Of a stretch of DNA of 64,000 nucleotides, positions 63,567 to 64,000 are shown in pieces (position 1 is the first letter of the stretch; each line of letters starts with the position of its first letter). The DNA is from G963662265 sp963668545 (GTDB taxonomy: Bacteria; Spirochaetota; Spirochaetia; CADAEX01). Where the stretch lies: contig OY764868.1 of the NCBI GenBank assembly GCA_963668545.1, positions 1 through 64,000 of the forward strand. The letters run 5' to 3'. A program made the translations under genes and the position numbers. The notes below the pieces were generated by a model. That model ran no database searches, was not told the DNA's origin, and saw only the letters and a list, made by a program, of their open reading frames with translations.

Positions 63567-64000
63567 ATGGAAAGACCTAAAAAAATCACTATAGAAGATG
63601 TTGCTTCCCACAGCGGCTGTTCAAAAGCAACTGTTTCCCGGGTAATTAATCATGACAAGCGTGTAAGACCGGAAACTGCAGAACATATAATGAAATCAAT
63701 AGAAATTCTGGGATATCATCCCAATACAATTGCCAGGGCCCTTTCAGGGGGGAAAACCTTTGAAATAGCTGTTGTTGTTCCTGATAACTGGAAGGCTCAG
63801 CCTTACTATATAAAACTCATTGATGCAATCGAGGATGTTGCAGATGCAAAGGGATATCATATTATACTGAAGCGGAGAAAATATCTTGATTCTGTAATTG
63901 ACCTGGTTAATCAGAAAAGGATAGACGGGCTTATTATAAGGAACATGCAGGTAACTGAACAGGATCTGGGGCTTTTCTCAAGAATGGAAAGAATGGGTAT
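63567..64000 (+). CDS. LacI-family regulator, cut by the window end
   Basis: The first 144 codons of a LacI/GalR regulator. The helix-turn-helix reads TIEDVASHSGCSKATVSRVI, followed by the hinge segment HPNTIARALSG and the start of the sugar-binding domain (FEIAVVVPDNWKAQPYYIKL). It follows the ABC operon after the terminator. It may respond to the ABC substrate or act elsewhere. The ribosome site is distant and weak. Confidence 0.93.
   Translation, partial: MERPKKITIEDVASHSGCSKATVSRVINHDKRVRPETAEHIMKSIEILGYHPNTIARALSGGKTFEIAVVVPDNWKAQPYYIKLIDAIEDVADAKGYHIILKRRKYLDSVIDLVNQKRIDGLIIRNMQVTEQDLGLFSRMERMG

Noticed and set aside
1..64000. tRNA, rRNA, insertion sequences, integrases, replication origin
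   Set aside because: I looked for cloverleaf ends, conserved rRNA segments, transposase motifs and origin boxes by eye and found none I could support.

Overview
The window looks like a chromosomal segment of an anaerobic or fermentative spirochaete. This is inference. It rests on the periplasmic binding protein at 59773 with an AGGQKE-type N-terminus common in spirochaetal binding proteins, a 7TMR-DISM histidine kinase, an ADP-forming acyl-CoA synthetase, Mrp/NifX-type iron-sulfur genes, an OmpA protein with cadherin-like domains, and low GC. No rRNA or tRNA gene was recognised.

Layout. 1-4671: the leader-distal part of a very large type I-C-like CRISPR array, with 70 full repeats and 70 spacers visible. 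It enters from the left edge; no cas gene is in the window. 4672-13373: two EamA transporters (one apparently starting at ATT), an unknown protein, an ADP-forming acyl-CoA synthetase, a MATE exporter, RsgA and an RNHCP zinc protein. 13936-22157: a LacI regulator with operators in its own promoter, then a myo-inositol operon (iolB, iolD, iolE, iolG), a CoA-acylating aldehyde dehydrogenase and a small YdcZ-like permease. 22306-28560: a lipoprotein, BrnQ, a serine hydrolase and a sigma-54 activator. 28561-36449: a surface/signalling cassette (OmpA-cadherin protein, repeat lipoprotein, response regulator, 7TMR histidine kinase). It lies between the intact 3' end of the sigma-54 gene and a decayed copy of that same 3' end.

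36676-42746: a single-chain eukaryote-like acyl-CoA carboxylase and a hotdog thioesterase. 42803-49470: an MFS exporter diverging from an iron-sulfur cluster handling locus (three NifX/ORP-like proteins, Mrp/NBP35 ATPase, DUF134 regulator, metallo-hydrolase, radical SAM protein, DUF5320 protein). 49658-57110: a coiled-coil protein, a HAD hydrolase, an agmatinase-family/EamA/choline-kinase-like/LysR module, a BaiN-like flavoprotein and a PHP phosphoesterase. 57302-64000: a ROK regulator diverging from a sugar-type operon (TIM-barrel isomerase, binding protein, ABC ATPase, permease), then a second LacI gene cut by the window end.

Working together: the iol genes convert myo-inositol to the 2-deoxy-5-keto-gluconate stage. 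The kinase and aldolase (iolC, iolJ) are not in this window. The acylating dehydrogenase and ADP-forming synthetase would suit a fermentative metabolism that recovers ATP from acyl-CoA. All functions are read from recognisable motifs and context only; no database search was possible.
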